Assembly (NCBI RefSeq): GCF_000424065.1
Contig: NZ_AUJE01000014.1
Span: 1-64,000 of the forward strand
Direction: 5' to 3'
Source of the DNA: Selenomonas ruminantium subsp. ruminantium ATCC 12561
GTDB lineage: Bacteria > Bacillota > Negativicutes > Selenomonadales > Selenomonadaceae
Length of the DNA: 64,000 nt
Of this stretch, positions 44,145-52,553 are shown one piece after another (position 1 is the first letter of the stretch; every line of letters begins with the position of its first letter). The notes beneath the pieces were generated by a model, which saw only the letters and a list, made by a program, of their open reading frames with translations, searched no databases and was not told the origin of the DNA. Position numbers and translations under genes: made by a program.

Positions 44145-45014
44145 ATGGTTACAGTAGAAGCAAATGCCAAGATAAATTTGACGCTGGATATATTGGGCAA
44201 GCGTCCGGATGGTTTTCATGAAGTGGCTATGGTCATGCAAACCATAGGTCTTCATGACACGCTGGTGATGGAAAAAACGGAACGGGATATCGAGCTGAGC
44301 ATTAACGTGCCCTGGCTGAAGGCGGATGAAAAGAATCTGGCCTGGCGGGCGGCAGAGCTTATACGGCAGGAATACGGCCTTGAGGGAGGCGTGCGCATTG
44401 AACTGACAAAGCGTATCCCTGTTGCGGCAGGTCTTGCCGGCGGCAGCGCAGATGCAGCGGCTGTGTTCAAGGGCATGAATGATTTATATGGACTGCAGCT
44501 CGATGAGGAAAAACTCTGTGAACTGGGGGCGCGTCTGGGCTCGGATATTCCCTTCTGCATTATGGGCGGCACCATGCTGGCTACGGGGCGCGGAGAAGTG
44601 CTGACGAGGCTTTCTGATATGCCGGAAACCTGGGTGGTGCTCGCTAAACCGCGCATTTCGGTGTCCACGGCCTGGGCTTATCAGAATTATGATGAACAGG
44701 GCGCAGAGCGTCATCCGGATAATGAAGCCATCAAGCAGGCCATAGACTGCGGCAATCGAAAAGCTGTAGCCGGGTTATTGTGTAATGTGCTGGAAAGTGT
44801 TACTATAAAGAAGTATGACGTGATTGCAGAATATAAGCAGATGATGCTGGACAAGGGCGCGATGGCCAGCATGATGTCCGGCAGCGGCCCGACTGTCTTC
44901 GGCCTGGCAAAAAGCCGGGAACAGGCGGAGGCCATTGCCGATGTTCTGCGGCAGGAAACCAATGCGGATGTCTTTGTCACCCGTACATTTCAAATGAATC
45001 GAAGAAAAGCGTAA
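44145..45014 (+). CDS. ispE: 4-diphosphocytidyl-2-C-methyl-D-erythritol kinase
   Basis: GHMP kinase of the MEP isoprenoid pathway. 289 residues. VEANAKINLTLDILGKRPDGFHEVAMVMQ start, IPVAAGLAGGSADAAAVF (ATP loop), LGSDIPFCIMGGT, and MMSGSGPTVFG. ATG 44145 has gggag upstream. Followed by a GntR-type regulator and glmU, the order seen in Firmicutes, where purR usually occupies the middle place. Confidence 0.95.
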   Translation: MVTVEANAKINLTLDILGKRPDGFHEVAMVMQTIGLHDTLVMEKTERDIELSINVPWLKADEKNLAWRAAELIRQEYGLEGGVRIELTKRIPVAAGLAGGSADAAAVFKGMNDLYGLQLDEEKLCELGARLGSDIPFCIMGGTMLATGRGEVLTRLSDMPETWVVLAKPRISVSTAWAYQNYDEQGAERHPDNEAIKQAIDCGNRKAVAGLLCNVLESVTIKKYDVIAEYKQMMLDKGAMASMMSGSGPTVFGLAKSREQAEAIADVLRQETNADVFVTRTFQMNRRKA

Positions 45015-45037
45015 TTTATAAAAGAGGTAGGCCTGAT

Positions 45038-45751
45038 ATGACAAACAGATTAGCTCCAATTAAGCTTGATAGTTACCAGCCGCTCCGTGAGGTTGTGTGT
45101 GAATCCCTGCGGGAAGCTATTCGCAGCGGGGTATTGAAACCTGGCGAACGCATTATGGAAATTCAGCTGGCTGAGGAGTTGGGGGTCAGCCGTACTCCGG
45201 TGCGGGAGGCTATCCGCAAACTGGAGCTTGAGGGCTATGTGGTGATGATGCCCCGGCGGGGAACGTATGTAGCCAGTATGTCCATCCGTGACATTAATGA
45301 GATTTTTGAAATCCGCACCGCCTTGGAATCGTTATCCAATGGGCTGGCTGCTGACCATATCACCGATGATGAGCTTGAACATTTGCAGCGTCTGCTCGTG
45401 ATTATCGGTGGTTATATCAAGGAAGGCAATATCGAAAAAATCGTGGAAACGGATATTGAGTTCCATGATTTACTCTATCATGCGGCCCGCAATGAACGTT
45501 TGGTGGGCATTATTTCCAATTTGCGCGACCAGCTCACGCGGTTCCGTACCCTCTCCATGTCCTATCCGGGGCGTCTGGAAGAAACGCTGGAGGAACACCG
45601 ACTGATTGTGGATGCCATAGCCAGTGGTGACCGTAAGGCTGCCAGCCGCGCGGCAGAGCGCCATATGGAAAACTCGGAAAAGACACTCTTAAAGGCTATG
45701 GAAGCCCTGGAAAATGAAAAAAAAGCCAAGGCGAAAAAGGCCAAGAAATAA
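45038..45751 (+). CDS. GntR family transcriptional regulator, FadR/FCD subfamily
   Basis: DNA-binding regulator with a small-molecule-binding C-terminal domain. 237 residues. Winged helix: QPLREVVCESLREAIRSGVLKPGERIMEIQLAEELGVSRTPVREAIRKLELEGYVVMMPRRGTYVASM; FCD domain from about residue 90, with possible metal ligands in EFHDLLYHAA and RAAERHMEN. Lysine-rich tail (KKAKAKKAKK). The ligand is unknown. Placed between ispE and glmU. Confidence 0.93.
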   Translation: MTNRLAPIKLDSYQPLREVVCESLREAIRSGVLKPGERIMEIQLAEELGVSRTPVREAIRKLELEGYVVMMPRRGTYVASMSIRDINEIFEIRTALESLSNGLAADHITDDELEHLQRLLVIIGGYIKEGNIEKIVETDIEFHDLLYHAARNERLVGIISNLRDQLTRFRTLSMSYPGRLEETLEEHRLIVDAIASGDRKAASRAAERHMENSEKTLLKAMEALENEKKAKAKKAKK

Positions 45752-45774
45752 AATTTTAAGGAGATATTGAAACA

Positions 45775-47139
45775 ATGTCTGATTTAGTAACTGTAATCCT
45801 TGCTGCCGGCAAGGGCACCCGTATGAAATCCAAACTCCCGAAGGTTCTGCACAAGGCTGCAGGTAAGTCCATGGTGCAGCACGTCATTGATGCCGCTAAG
45901 GCTGCTGGCGCGAAACGCAATATCGTAGTCACTGGTTTTGGCGGTGAAATGGTGCGCGAAGCTTTGGGCACGCAGGCTGAATTTGCTGAACAGAAAGAAC
46001 AGCTGGGTACAGGTCATGCTGTATTGCAGACTGCAGAACTCTTGAAGGACGAGCAGGGAACGGTAATGGTACTTTGTGGTGATACACCGCTTCTGACCGG
46101 TGATTTGCTGAAAAAGCTCTATGAATCCCATGTGGAAGCCAAGGCAAAGGCTACAGTGCTCACGGCTATCATGCCGGATGCTACGGGCTATGGCCGCATC
46201 ATCCGTGCCGAAGACGGCAGCGTGCTCAAGATTGTGGAGCATAAGGATGCTACGGAAGCAGAACGTGCGGTGAAGGAAGTAAACTCCGGCATCTATTGCT
46301 TTGATGCCCGCGCGCTCTTTGCCTCCTTGCAGCAGGTTACGAATGACAATGCACAGGGTGAATATTACCTGCCGGATGTGCTCGAAATTCTCCAGAAGCA
46401 GGGTGAAAAAATCTGGGCTGTAGCAGCCGATGATTATGAATCCACGCTGGGCATCAACTCCCGCCTGCAGCTCTCCGGTGCTGAAAAAATCCTGCGCCGC
46501 CGCAAGAATGAAGAACTCATGGCTGATGGCGTTACGATTATGGACCCGGACACCACTTATGTGGATTGTGATGTAAAGATTGGCCGTGATACGGTTATCT
46601 ATCCGCAGACTTGGATTGAAGGCAATACGGTTATCGGTGAAGACTGTGAGGTAGGCCCCTGCGTCCGTCTGCAGGATGTCAAGATGGGCAATAAGGTTAT
46701 GGGCCAGTTCGGCTACTACCATGACTGCGTGATTGATGATGGCGTAATCCTCGGCCAGTTCAACCACATCCGTCCGGATTCTCACCTGATGGCTGGTGTC
46801 AAGATGGGCAACTTCGTGGAAGTCAAGAATTCCGTAATTGGCGAAGGTTCCAAGCTGCCGCACTTGTCCTACATTGGCGACACGGATATGGGTTCCGGCG
46901 TCAACATGGGCTGTGGTACCATCACGGTCAACTACGATGGCAAGAATAAGTTCCGCACGAAGATTGGCAATGATGCTTTCGTAGGCTGCAATTCCAATTT
47001 GGTGGCTCCTGTGGAAGTTGAGGACGGTGCATATATCGGTGCCGGCTCCACGATTACCAAAAAAGTGCCCAGCAATACACTGGCTATCGCCCGTGCCCGC
47101 CAGACAAATATCGGAGGCTGGGCAGATAAGCGTAAATAA
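45775..47139 (+). CDS. glmU: Bifunctional UDP-GlcNAc pyrophosphorylase / glucosamine-1-phosphate acetyltransferase
   Basis: Makes UDP-GlcNAc for peptidoglycan, lipid A and the CapE pathway. 454 residues. N-terminal uridylyltransferase (VTVILAAGKGTRMKSKLPKVLH, QLGTGHAV, LCGDTPLL, GYGRIIR, VNSGIYCFD), then left-handed beta helix from about 250 with hexapeptide repeats, and active-site segments FVEVKNSVIGEG, LSYIGDTDMG, NYDGKNKFRTKIG. Family length. Good ribosome site (aaggaga). Confidence 0.97.
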   Translation: MSDLVTVILAAGKGTRMKSKLPKVLHKAAGKSMVQHVIDAAKAAGAKRNIVVTGFGGEMVREALGTQAEFAEQKEQLGTGHAVLQTAELLKDEQGTVMVLCGDTPLLTGDLLKKLYESHVEAKAKATVLTAIMPDATGYGRIIRAEDGSVLKIVEHKDATEAERAVKEVNSGIYCFDARALFASLQQVTNDNAQGEYYLPDVLEILQKQGEKIWAVAADDYESTLGINSRLQLSGAEKILRRRKNEELMADGVTIMDPDTTYVDCDVKIGRDTVIYPQTWIEGNTVIGEDCEVGPCVRLQDVKMGNKVMGQFGYYHDCVIDDGVILGQFNHIRPDSHLMAGVKMGNFVEVKNSVIGEGSKLPHLSYIGDTDMGSGVNMGCGTITVNYDGKNKFRTKIGNDAFVGCNSNLVAPVEVEDGAYIGAGSTITKKVPSNTLAIARARQTNIGGWADKRK

Positions 47140-47195
47140 TCATAAATAAGGGCTTTATGTAAGCTGCAAACAGTGATATACTGTTGTAGATAGAA

Positions 47196-47211
47196 TGTGA
47201 CTCAGGTCACT
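47196..47211. promoter_or_regulatory. CRP/FNR-type binding site upstream of prs
   Basis: TGTGACTCAGGTCACT: half-sites TGTGA and TCACT with a 6-nt spacer match the CRP consensus TGTGA-N6-TCACA at 9 of 10 fixed positions. It lies 54 nt before the prs start in the 125-nt gap after glmU, just downstream of a TATACT (47177-47182) that could be a -10 box. If that promoter is used, binding would repress. A Crp/Fnr regulator is encoded just after prs. Confidence 0.55.
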
Positions 47212-47264
47212 TCCCCATGATGTGTTAACTTTAGGAAAAGAAAGATTTGGAGGACTTGTACAAA

Positions 47265-48212
47265 ATGGCTTTAGACACTGGAAACTTATGCATCCTGACC
47301 GGTAACGCTAACCCGGAACTGGCAAAAGAGATTGCGGACCACATTGGTGTAAATCTTTGCGATGCATATGTCGGTCATTTCAACAACGGTGAAACCCAGG
47401 TTATGATTAGCGAAAGCATTCGCGGCAAGGATATTTTCATCATCCAGCCGACTTCGTACCCGGTAAACGACAACTTGATGGAACTGCTCATTATGGCAGA
47501 TGCCTGCAAGCGTGCTTCTGCCCATAGCATAACGGCAGTTGTTCCCTACTACGCTTATGCCCGTCAGGACCGCAAGACCCGCGGCCGTGAACCCATCTCT
47601 GCTAAGCTCGTGGCTAACCTCATGACCACGGCTGGCGTTACCCGTGTTGTCACTGTAGACCTCCATGCTGGCCAGATTCAGGGCTTCTTCGATATTCCTG
47701 TGGACCATCTGGCAGCAGCGCCTGTAATTGCCAACTATTTCCGCAGCCAGAAGCTCGATGATGTGGTGGTGGTTTCCCCGGACCTGGGCGGTGTAACCCG
47801 TGCCCGTGTTTTGGCTGACCACCTCCATGCACCCATTGCTATCATTGAAAAACGCCGTCCGAAACCGGGCTGTGCTGAGGTAATGAACCTCATCGGTGAA
47901 GTGGAAGGCAAGACGGCCATCATCATTGATGATATCGTAGATACGGCAGGCTCTCTCTGTGAAGGCGCTAAGGCACTGGAAAAGCGTGGTGCTAAGCGGG
48001 TATTTGCTTCCTGCTCGCATGCTATCTTAAGTGACCCGGCAGTGCAGCGCATCAATGAATCCTGCATTGAGAAACTGGTTATCACCAATACCATTCCTCT
48101 GCCGCCGGAGAAGCATTCCGATAAGATTGTAACGCTGTCCTTGGCAGATGCTATCGGTGATGTTATCATGCGCATTCAGGGCCGCCGCTCTGTAAGCCAG
48201 CTTTTCCGCTAA
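47265..48212 (+). CDS. prs: Ribose-phosphate pyrophosphokinase (PRPP synthetase)
   Basis: Makes PRPP from ribose-5-P and ATP. 315 residues. [93 protein letters not shown] and the PRPP loop [13 protein letters not shown] are all intact. ATG 47265 follows ggagg with 11 nt; TTG 47247 overlaps it. glmU-prs is a conserved Firmicute pair, here separated by a putative regulatory gap. Confidence 0.97.
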   Translation: MALDTGNLCILTGNANPELAKEIADHIGVNLCDAYVGHFNNGETQVMISESIRGKDIFIIQPTSYPVNDNLMELLIMADACKRASAHSITAVVPYYAYARQDRKTRGREPISAKLVANLMTTAGVTRVVTVDLHAGQIQGFFDIPVDHLAAAPVIANYFRSQKLDDVVVVSPDLGGVTRARVLADHLHAPIAIIEKRRPKPGCAEVMNLIGEVEGKTAIIIDDIVDTAGSLCEGAKALEKRGAKRVFASCSHAILSDPAVQRINESCIEKLVITNTIPLPPEKHSDKIVTLSLADAIGDVIMRIQGRRSVSQLFR

Positions 48213-48234
48213 GCTGAGCAAAGCAAAAAAAATT

Positions 48235-48264
48235 AGAGCCTTCCCCAAAGGGAAGGCTCTTTCT
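48235..48264 (+). terminator. Rho-independent terminator after prs
   Basis: Perfect 11-bp stem AGAGCCTTCCC (48235-48245) and GGGAAGGCTCT (48250-48260), 4-nt loop, then TTCT. The next gene starts 18 nt later, so its expression may depend on read-through. Confidence 0.82.
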
Positions 48265-48281
48265 GTAGGAGGGGATTATCA

Positions 48282-48959
48282 ATGTCACAAGCATTGATGG
48301 AGGTTTTTGCTCATTATTTTGATTTTTGGGAAGAATTAAGTGATGAAGAGAAGGAATGGGTCTACGCCCATACGCGCAATGCCAGCTATCCAAAGGGAGC
48401 TTATGTTCATCAGGGACCTTTGGATTGCATAGGTGCACTCTTACTCAAGTCGGGGCAGCTGCGCGTATATACCATGTCTGAGGATGGGCGCGAAGTAACT
48501 TTGTACCGTCTTTTCGCCGGTGATGTAGGCATTATGTCGGCGGCCTGCGTTCTGGATGACCTGACTTTTGATGTCTATGTTGATGCAGAAGAGGATACAG
48601 AGGTTCTGCTGACTGAGGCACCGGCATTCCGCCGGCTGGTTGAAAACAATGTTCATGTACGCTGTTATGCCTATCAGTTGACCACCCAGCGCCTTTCGGA
48701 TATGCTTTGGAAAATGCAGCAAGTATTGTTTTTGTCTGCTGACCGGCGTTTTGCCATTTTCCTGCTGGAGGAAAGTGCACAACATGGTTCGGATGAAATT
48801 CATCTTACCCATGAGCAGATTGCGCGTTATATGGGGACGGCCCGGGAAGTGGTCAGCCGCATGGTGAAGTACTTCAATCAGGAAGGCTGGATAAAAAATT
48901 CCCGGGGCTGCATAAAGATTATCGACCGTCAGGCCCTTGAGCAGTTGAAAGGGAAGTAA
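48282..48959 (+). CDS. Crp/Fnr family transcriptional regulator
   Basis: 225 residues. N-terminal cupin-like sensor domain (residues about 15-125: PKGAYVHQGPLDCIGALLLKSGQLRVYTMSEDGREVTLYRLFAGDVGIM), dimer helix, and C-terminal winged helix with HLTHEQIARYMGTAREVVSRMVKYFNQEGWI. The recognition helix has Arg188-Glu189-xxx-Arg193, the same R-E-x3-R pattern that lets E. coli CRP read TGTGA. No four-Cys N-terminal cluster of FNR. The cAMP-contact RS motif of CRP is not evident, so the ligand is unknown. Its 3' end overlaps lgt (- strand) by 41 bp. Confidence 0.92.
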   Translation: MSQALMEVFAHYFDFWEELSDEEKEWVYAHTRNASYPKGAYVHQGPLDCIGALLLKSGQLRVYTMSEDGREVTLYRLFAGDVGIMSAACVLDDLTFDVYVDAEEDTEVLLTEAPAFRRLVENNVHVRCYAYQLTTQRLSDMLWKMQQVLFLSADRRFAIFLLEESAQHGSDEIHLTHEQIARYMGTAREVVSRMVKYFNQEGWIKNSRGCIKIIDRQALEQLKGK

Positions 48960-49722
48960 ATTTTGGGGCTGCAATAAAGCAAATCAGTGCGATAACAAAG
49001 CCTATAGCACTGGTGGTCTGACCGCTGGTCATAAAGCCGAGTACCTTTTCGGCATAGTCGCCGCGTAAGAATTCCAGTCCGAAGCGGGCGGCACAGTAGA
49101 GCATGACATAGAGGGCAAAACACTGTCCTTTGGCGTGCTTGACTGTGGCGCGGAAGATGAGCAGCAGGGCAAAGATGACGATATCGAGCTGTCCTTCCCA
49201 GATTTCCGCAGGCCAAAGCGGCTGGCTGCCATAAGTGTGGGCAGCCAGGGTCGTTGCGGGATAAACAATGCCAAAGCTGCTGCCGGTGGGAGCGCCGAAG
49301 GCATCGCCATTCAAGAGATTGGCACAGCGGCCAAGTGCCTGTCCCAAGATGATGGCAGGAGCAAGCACATCCATCATATGCAGGGTGTCCAGCTTATGAT
49401 GGCGGCAGTAAAAAACGCCTGTGAGGACGCCCAGGAAGACGCCGCCCTGAATGGCCATGCCACCCTGCCAAACATTGAAGAGTTCGGTCAGGTGGTGGGA
49501 GTAGTAATCCCAGTCGAAGAAGAACACATCCCAAAGGCGGGCGCCTAAGAGTCCGGCAAGACCACAGTAAATGCCCAGGTCGACAAGATGTTTTTCTGCT
49601 CCGCGGCCATCCTGTTTGGCCAGGAAATAACCAACGCCGGTAGCCAGCATAATCGACAGGGAAATGACAAGTCCGTAAGCGCGGACGGGGAAATCACCGA
49701 CAAAAAATAAATACTGATGCAT
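48919..49722 (-). CDS. lgt: Prolipoprotein diacylglyceryl transferase
   Basis: Inner-membrane enzyme that lipidates the lipobox cysteine of prolipoproteins. 267 residues with seven or so helices. RAYGLVISLSIMLATGVGYFLAK, GLAGLLGARLWDVFF, WQGGMAIQGGVFLGVL and the signature GRCANLLNGDAFGAPT are present; PLWPAEIWEG and RFGLEFLRGD close the family pattern. ATG at 49722 has taggag upstream; the longer frame to 49770 lacks one. Convergent with the Crp/Fnr gene, stop codons crossing by 41 bp. Confidence 0.94.
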   Translation of the reverse strand: MHQYLFFVGDFPVRAYGLVISLSIMLATGVGYFLAKQDGRGAEKHLVDLGIYCGLAGLLGARLWDVFFFDWDYYSHHLTELFNVWQGGMAIQGGVFLGVLTGVFYCRHHKLDTLHMMDVLAPAIILGQALGRCANLLNGDAFGAPTGSSFGIVYPATTLAAHTYGSQPLWPAEIWEGQLDIVIFALLLIFRATVKHAKGQCFALYVMLYCAARFGLEFLRGDYAEKVLGFMTSGQTTSAIGFVIALICFIAAPKFTSLSTAQGPDGR

Positions 49723-49750
49723 AACGAAAACTCCTAAAATAAGTATCTGT

Positions 49751-49783
49751 CCCTCATTATTATAAACCATGAGGGGCTTTTTT
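49751..49783 (+). terminator. Possible terminator between lgt and pepT
   Basis: CCCTCAT (49751-49757) and ATGAGGG (49769-49775) form a stem with an 11-nt loop, followed by GC and six T on the + strand. It would stop + strand transcription entering from antisense of lgt, isolating the pepT promoter. Confidence 0.55.
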
Positions 49784-49797
49784 ACTATAGACAGTTA

Positions 49798-49806
49798 TGC
49801 TATAAT
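49798..49806 (+). promoter_or_regulatory. Extended -10 promoter of the pepT operon
   Basis: TGCTATAAT: a consensus extended -10 (TG-N-TATAAT, 49798-49806), 45 nt before the pepT ATG. No good -35 box, as is usual for extended -10 promoters. It may drive the long downstream operon. Confidence 0.6.
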
Positions 49807-49850
49807 GATAAGTTGTATGAAACGAACAAAATTTATTCGAGGTGTTTTTC

Positions 49851-51104
49851 ATGGAATTAAGCATGGATATTTTAGTGAAACGGTTTAAGGATTATGTGAG
49901 TTTTGATACGCAATCCGATGAGGATAACGACAAAGCTTGCCCTAGTACGCCGGGACAGATGGTGCTCGCGAAGCACTTAGCTGAGGAGCTGAAAGAAATC
50001 GGGCTTAGTGAAGTGGAACTCGATAACCATGGCTATGTGATGGCAACCCTGCCGGCTAACGGCATGGAAGATGCTCCGGTAGTCGGCTTTATTGCCCATG
50101 TGGATACGAGCCCGTCTGCCTCGGGCAAGGATATCAAGCCGCAGATTGTGAAAAATTATGATGGCAAGGATATTGTGCTCAATGCGGAAAAAAATATTAT
50201 CTTCTCCACCAAGGCTTTCCCGGAAGTGCTGAAGTATCAGGGGCAGGATATCATGTTCACGGATGGCACGACGCTTCTGGGGGCTGATGACAAGGCTGGT
50301 GTGACGGCAATTGTCAGCGCTATGCAGTATCTCGTACAGCATCCGGAAATCAAGCATGGCAAGATTCGCATCGGCTTTACGCCAGATGAGGAAACGGGCC
50401 GCAGCGCTGACCGTTTCGATGTGGAAAAGTTTGCAGCTGATTTTGCCTATACCATTGATGGCGGTGAACTGGGCGGTTTGGAGTATGAGAACTTCAATGC
50501 AGCCAATCCCACGATTGTGTTCCACGGCGTCAGCGTGCATACCGGTGATGGCAAGGGCAAGATGATTAATGCTCTGTCGATGGCTTGCGAATGGCAGCAG
50601 ATGCTGCCTGCCGGTGAGAAGCCGGAGTACACGGAAGGTCACGAAGGTTTCTTCCATGTCTACAAGATGAGCGGTGATGTGGAAACCTGCACGATGAGCA
50701 TGCTGATTCGTGACCACAACCGTGAGAAGTTCGAGGAACGCAAGGCCTATCTCGACACCATGGCCGCATTCTTCAACAAAAAGTATGGTGAAGGCCGCGT
50801 GGAAGTGAAGCACCATGACGTGTACTTCAATATGCTGGAAAAGATTGAAGACGGCAATATGTATGTGGTAGAGCTGGCTAAGGAAGCCATGAAGGCTGCC
50901 GGTGTAGAACCTGATGTACAGCCGATTCGCGGCGGTACGGATGGCGCCCGTCTGTCCTTTATGGGGCTGCCGTGTCCAAATATCTTTACCGGTGGCGCCA
51001 ATTTCCATGGCCGTTTTGAATACCTGCCATTGGAATCTCTCAAAAAAGCCGGGGAAACGGTGCTGCAAATCGCCGTGGGCGCAGGCAAATTGAACAAGAA
51101 GTAA
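49851..51104 (+). CDS. pepT: Peptidase T (tripeptide aminopeptidase, M20B)
   Basis: Zinc tripeptidase, cytoplasmic. 417 residues. FIAHVDTSPSASGKD (metal His and Asp), GTTLLGADDKAGVTAIVSA, FTPDEETGRSADRFD (Glu base), YTIDGGELGGLEYENFNAA, GVSVHTGDGKGKMINAL and PIRGGTDGARLSFMGLPCPNIFTGGANFHGRFEY are PepT hallmarks. ATG 49851 sits 7 nt after gaggtg. First gene of the long operon. Confidence 0.96.
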   Translation: MELSMDILVKRFKDYVSFDTQSDEDNDKACPSTPGQMVLAKHLAEELKEIGLSEVELDNHGYVMATLPANGMEDAPVVGFIAHVDTSPSASGKDIKPQIVKNYDGKDIVLNAEKNIIFSTKAFPEVLKYQGQDIMFTDGTTLLGADDKAGVTAIVSAMQYLVQHPEIKHGKIRIGFTPDEETGRSADRFDVEKFAADFAYTIDGGELGGLEYENFNAANPTIVFHGVSVHTGDGKGKMINALSMACEWQQMLPAGEKPEYTEGHEGFFHVYKMSGDVETCTMSMLIRDHNREKFEERKAYLDTMAAFFNKKYGEGRVEVKHHDVYFNMLEKIEDGNMYVVELAKEAMKAAGVEPDVQPIRGGTDGARLSFMGLPCPNIFTGGANFHGRFEYLPLESLKKAGETVLQIAVGAGKLNKK

Positions 51105-51113
51105 GGAGAATAT

Positions 51114-51581
51114 ATGGCATTATTAGAAGTATTGAAGGCGGGCAATCCCGTCCTGAAGCGGGTTTCTGTACCTGTGGAACGCGTAGATAAAAAACTCAAA
51201 AAACTGATGGACGATATGGCCGAAACCATGTATGAAAACGATGGCGTGGGGCTGGCTGCACCACAGATTGGACAGAACATCCGTCTGGTGGTCATCGACT
51301 GTCAGGACGAGCATGGCCTGTTAGAGCTCATCAATCCGGTGATTACCTTCAAGGAAGGCGAGGCTGTCGATACCGAAGGCTGCCTTTCTGTACCGGATAT
51401 TTATGGTGAAGTAAAGCGGGCGGCCAAGGTCAAGGTGGAATTTATGAACCGCCGGGGCAAGCGCCAGCATCTGACGGCCACGGGACTTTTGGCCCGCTGC
51501 ATTCAGCATGAACTTGACCATTTGGAAGGCCAGCTCTTTATTGATATTGCCACGAGTGTTCATAGGGGGAATCAGTCGTGA
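51114..51581 (+). CDS. def: Peptide deformylase
   Basis: Removes the N-formyl group from new proteins; metal-dependent. 155 residues. All three motifs are intact: GVGLAAPQIG, EGCLSVP (metal Cys) and QHELDHLEG (HExxH-type metal ligands). Followed with a 4-nt overlap by fmt, which makes the formyl-Met-tRNA: the classic def-fmt pair. Confidence 0.97.
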   Translation: MALLEVLKAGNPVLKRVSVPVERVDKKLKKLMDDMAETMYENDGVGLAAPQIGQNIRLVVIDCQDEHGLLELINPVITFKEGEAVDTEGCLSVPDIYGEVKRAAKVKVEFMNRRGKRQHLTATGLLARCIQHELDHLEGQLFIDIATSVHRGNQS

Positions 51582-52513
51582 AGAAATTTCGCGTAGTATT
51601 TATGGGTACGCCGGAATTTGCGGTGCCCTGCTTGGCCGCTCTCCACGAACAGTGCGAGGTCATGGCGGTTATCACCCAGCCGGATAAGCCCAGAGGGCGC
51701 GGGCAGAAGATGATGCCGTCGCCGGTAAAGGCTTGGGCTGTCGAGCATGACTTGCCTGTTTATCAGCCGGAGAAAATCAAAACGGAAGAATTTACCGCCA
51801 AGTTGGAGGAAATGAAACCGGACCTTATGGTGGTTGTGGCTTTTGGACAGATTCTTTCTCAGCGTATTCTGGACATTCCTGAATACGGCTGCATCAATGT
51901 CCATGCATCGCTTTTGCCGCGCTACCGCGGGGCTGCGCCCATGCAGTGGTGCGTGATTAACGGTGAAGAAAAGACTGGCGTTACCACGATGTTTATGGAT
52001 GCTGGTTTGGATACCGGGGATATGCTCTTAAAGGCAGAATTCCCGATTGGTGAAGACACCACGCTTGAAGAAGTGCATGATGGTCTGATGGACATGGGCG
52101 CTAAAGTTCTTATGGACACGCTGGAAAAACTCTCTGACGGTACGCTTACGCGCACGCCGCAGCCTGCTGAATCCAACTATGCGCCAATGCTCACAAAAAA
52201 CACTGGTCAGATTGACTGGTCAAAAACAGCGCAGGATGTGCATAATCTTGTGCGCGGGCTTAATTCCTGGCCCGGTGCATATACGCAGCTGGACGGGGCC
52301 AAGTACAAAATCTGGCGTACGCGCCGTACAGGCGAAAAGGCCAGCGCGCCGGCAGGTTCTATTGTAAGGGCAGATAAAAAGACAGGCCTCTTTGTGGCTG
52401 CCGGTGATGAAGTTCTGGAGATTGTGGAATTGCAGGCTCCCGGCAAGAAGAAAATGCGGGCAGCGGACTATCTGAATGGTCATGGTTTTGCCGATGGGGC
52501 AAAATTTGCCTGA
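51578..52513 (+). CDS. fmt: Methionyl-tRNA formyltransferase
   Basis: Formylates initiator Met-tRNA using 10-formyl-THF. 311 residues. VVFMGTPEFAVPCLAAL, QPDKPRGRGQK, VVVAFGQILSQRILDIPEYGCINVHASLLPRYRGAAPMQW (catalytic Asn/His), and the C-terminal RNA-binding domain (VHNLVRGLNSWPGAYT). GTG start overlapping the def stop (GTGA), with aggggg upstream. Confidence 0.96.
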   Translation: MKKFRVVFMGTPEFAVPCLAALHEQCEVMAVITQPDKPRGRGQKMMPSPVKAWAVEHDLPVYQPEKIKTEEFTAKLEEMKPDLMVVVAFGQILSQRILDIPEYGCINVHASLLPRYRGAAPMQWCVINGEEKTGVTTMFMDAGLDTGDMLLKAEFPIGEDTTLEEVHDGLMDMGAKVLMDTLEKLSDGTLTRTPQPAESNYAPMLTKNTGQIDWSKTAQDVHNLVRGLNSWPGAYTQLDGAKYKIWRTRRTGEKASAPAGSIVRADKKTGLFVAAGDEVLEIVELQAPGKKKMRAADYLNGHGFADGAKFA

Positions 52514-52553
52514 TTTGTTTGGAAAGCAAGGGGGAGAGTTGTTGGAGGTTTCA

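Noticed and set aside
45784-46863. 359-codon open frame antisense to glmU
   Set aside because: Antisense shadow of the glmU reading frame.
49977-51068. 363-codon open frame antisense to pepT
   Set aside because: Antisense shadow of pepT; no start signal and no domain.
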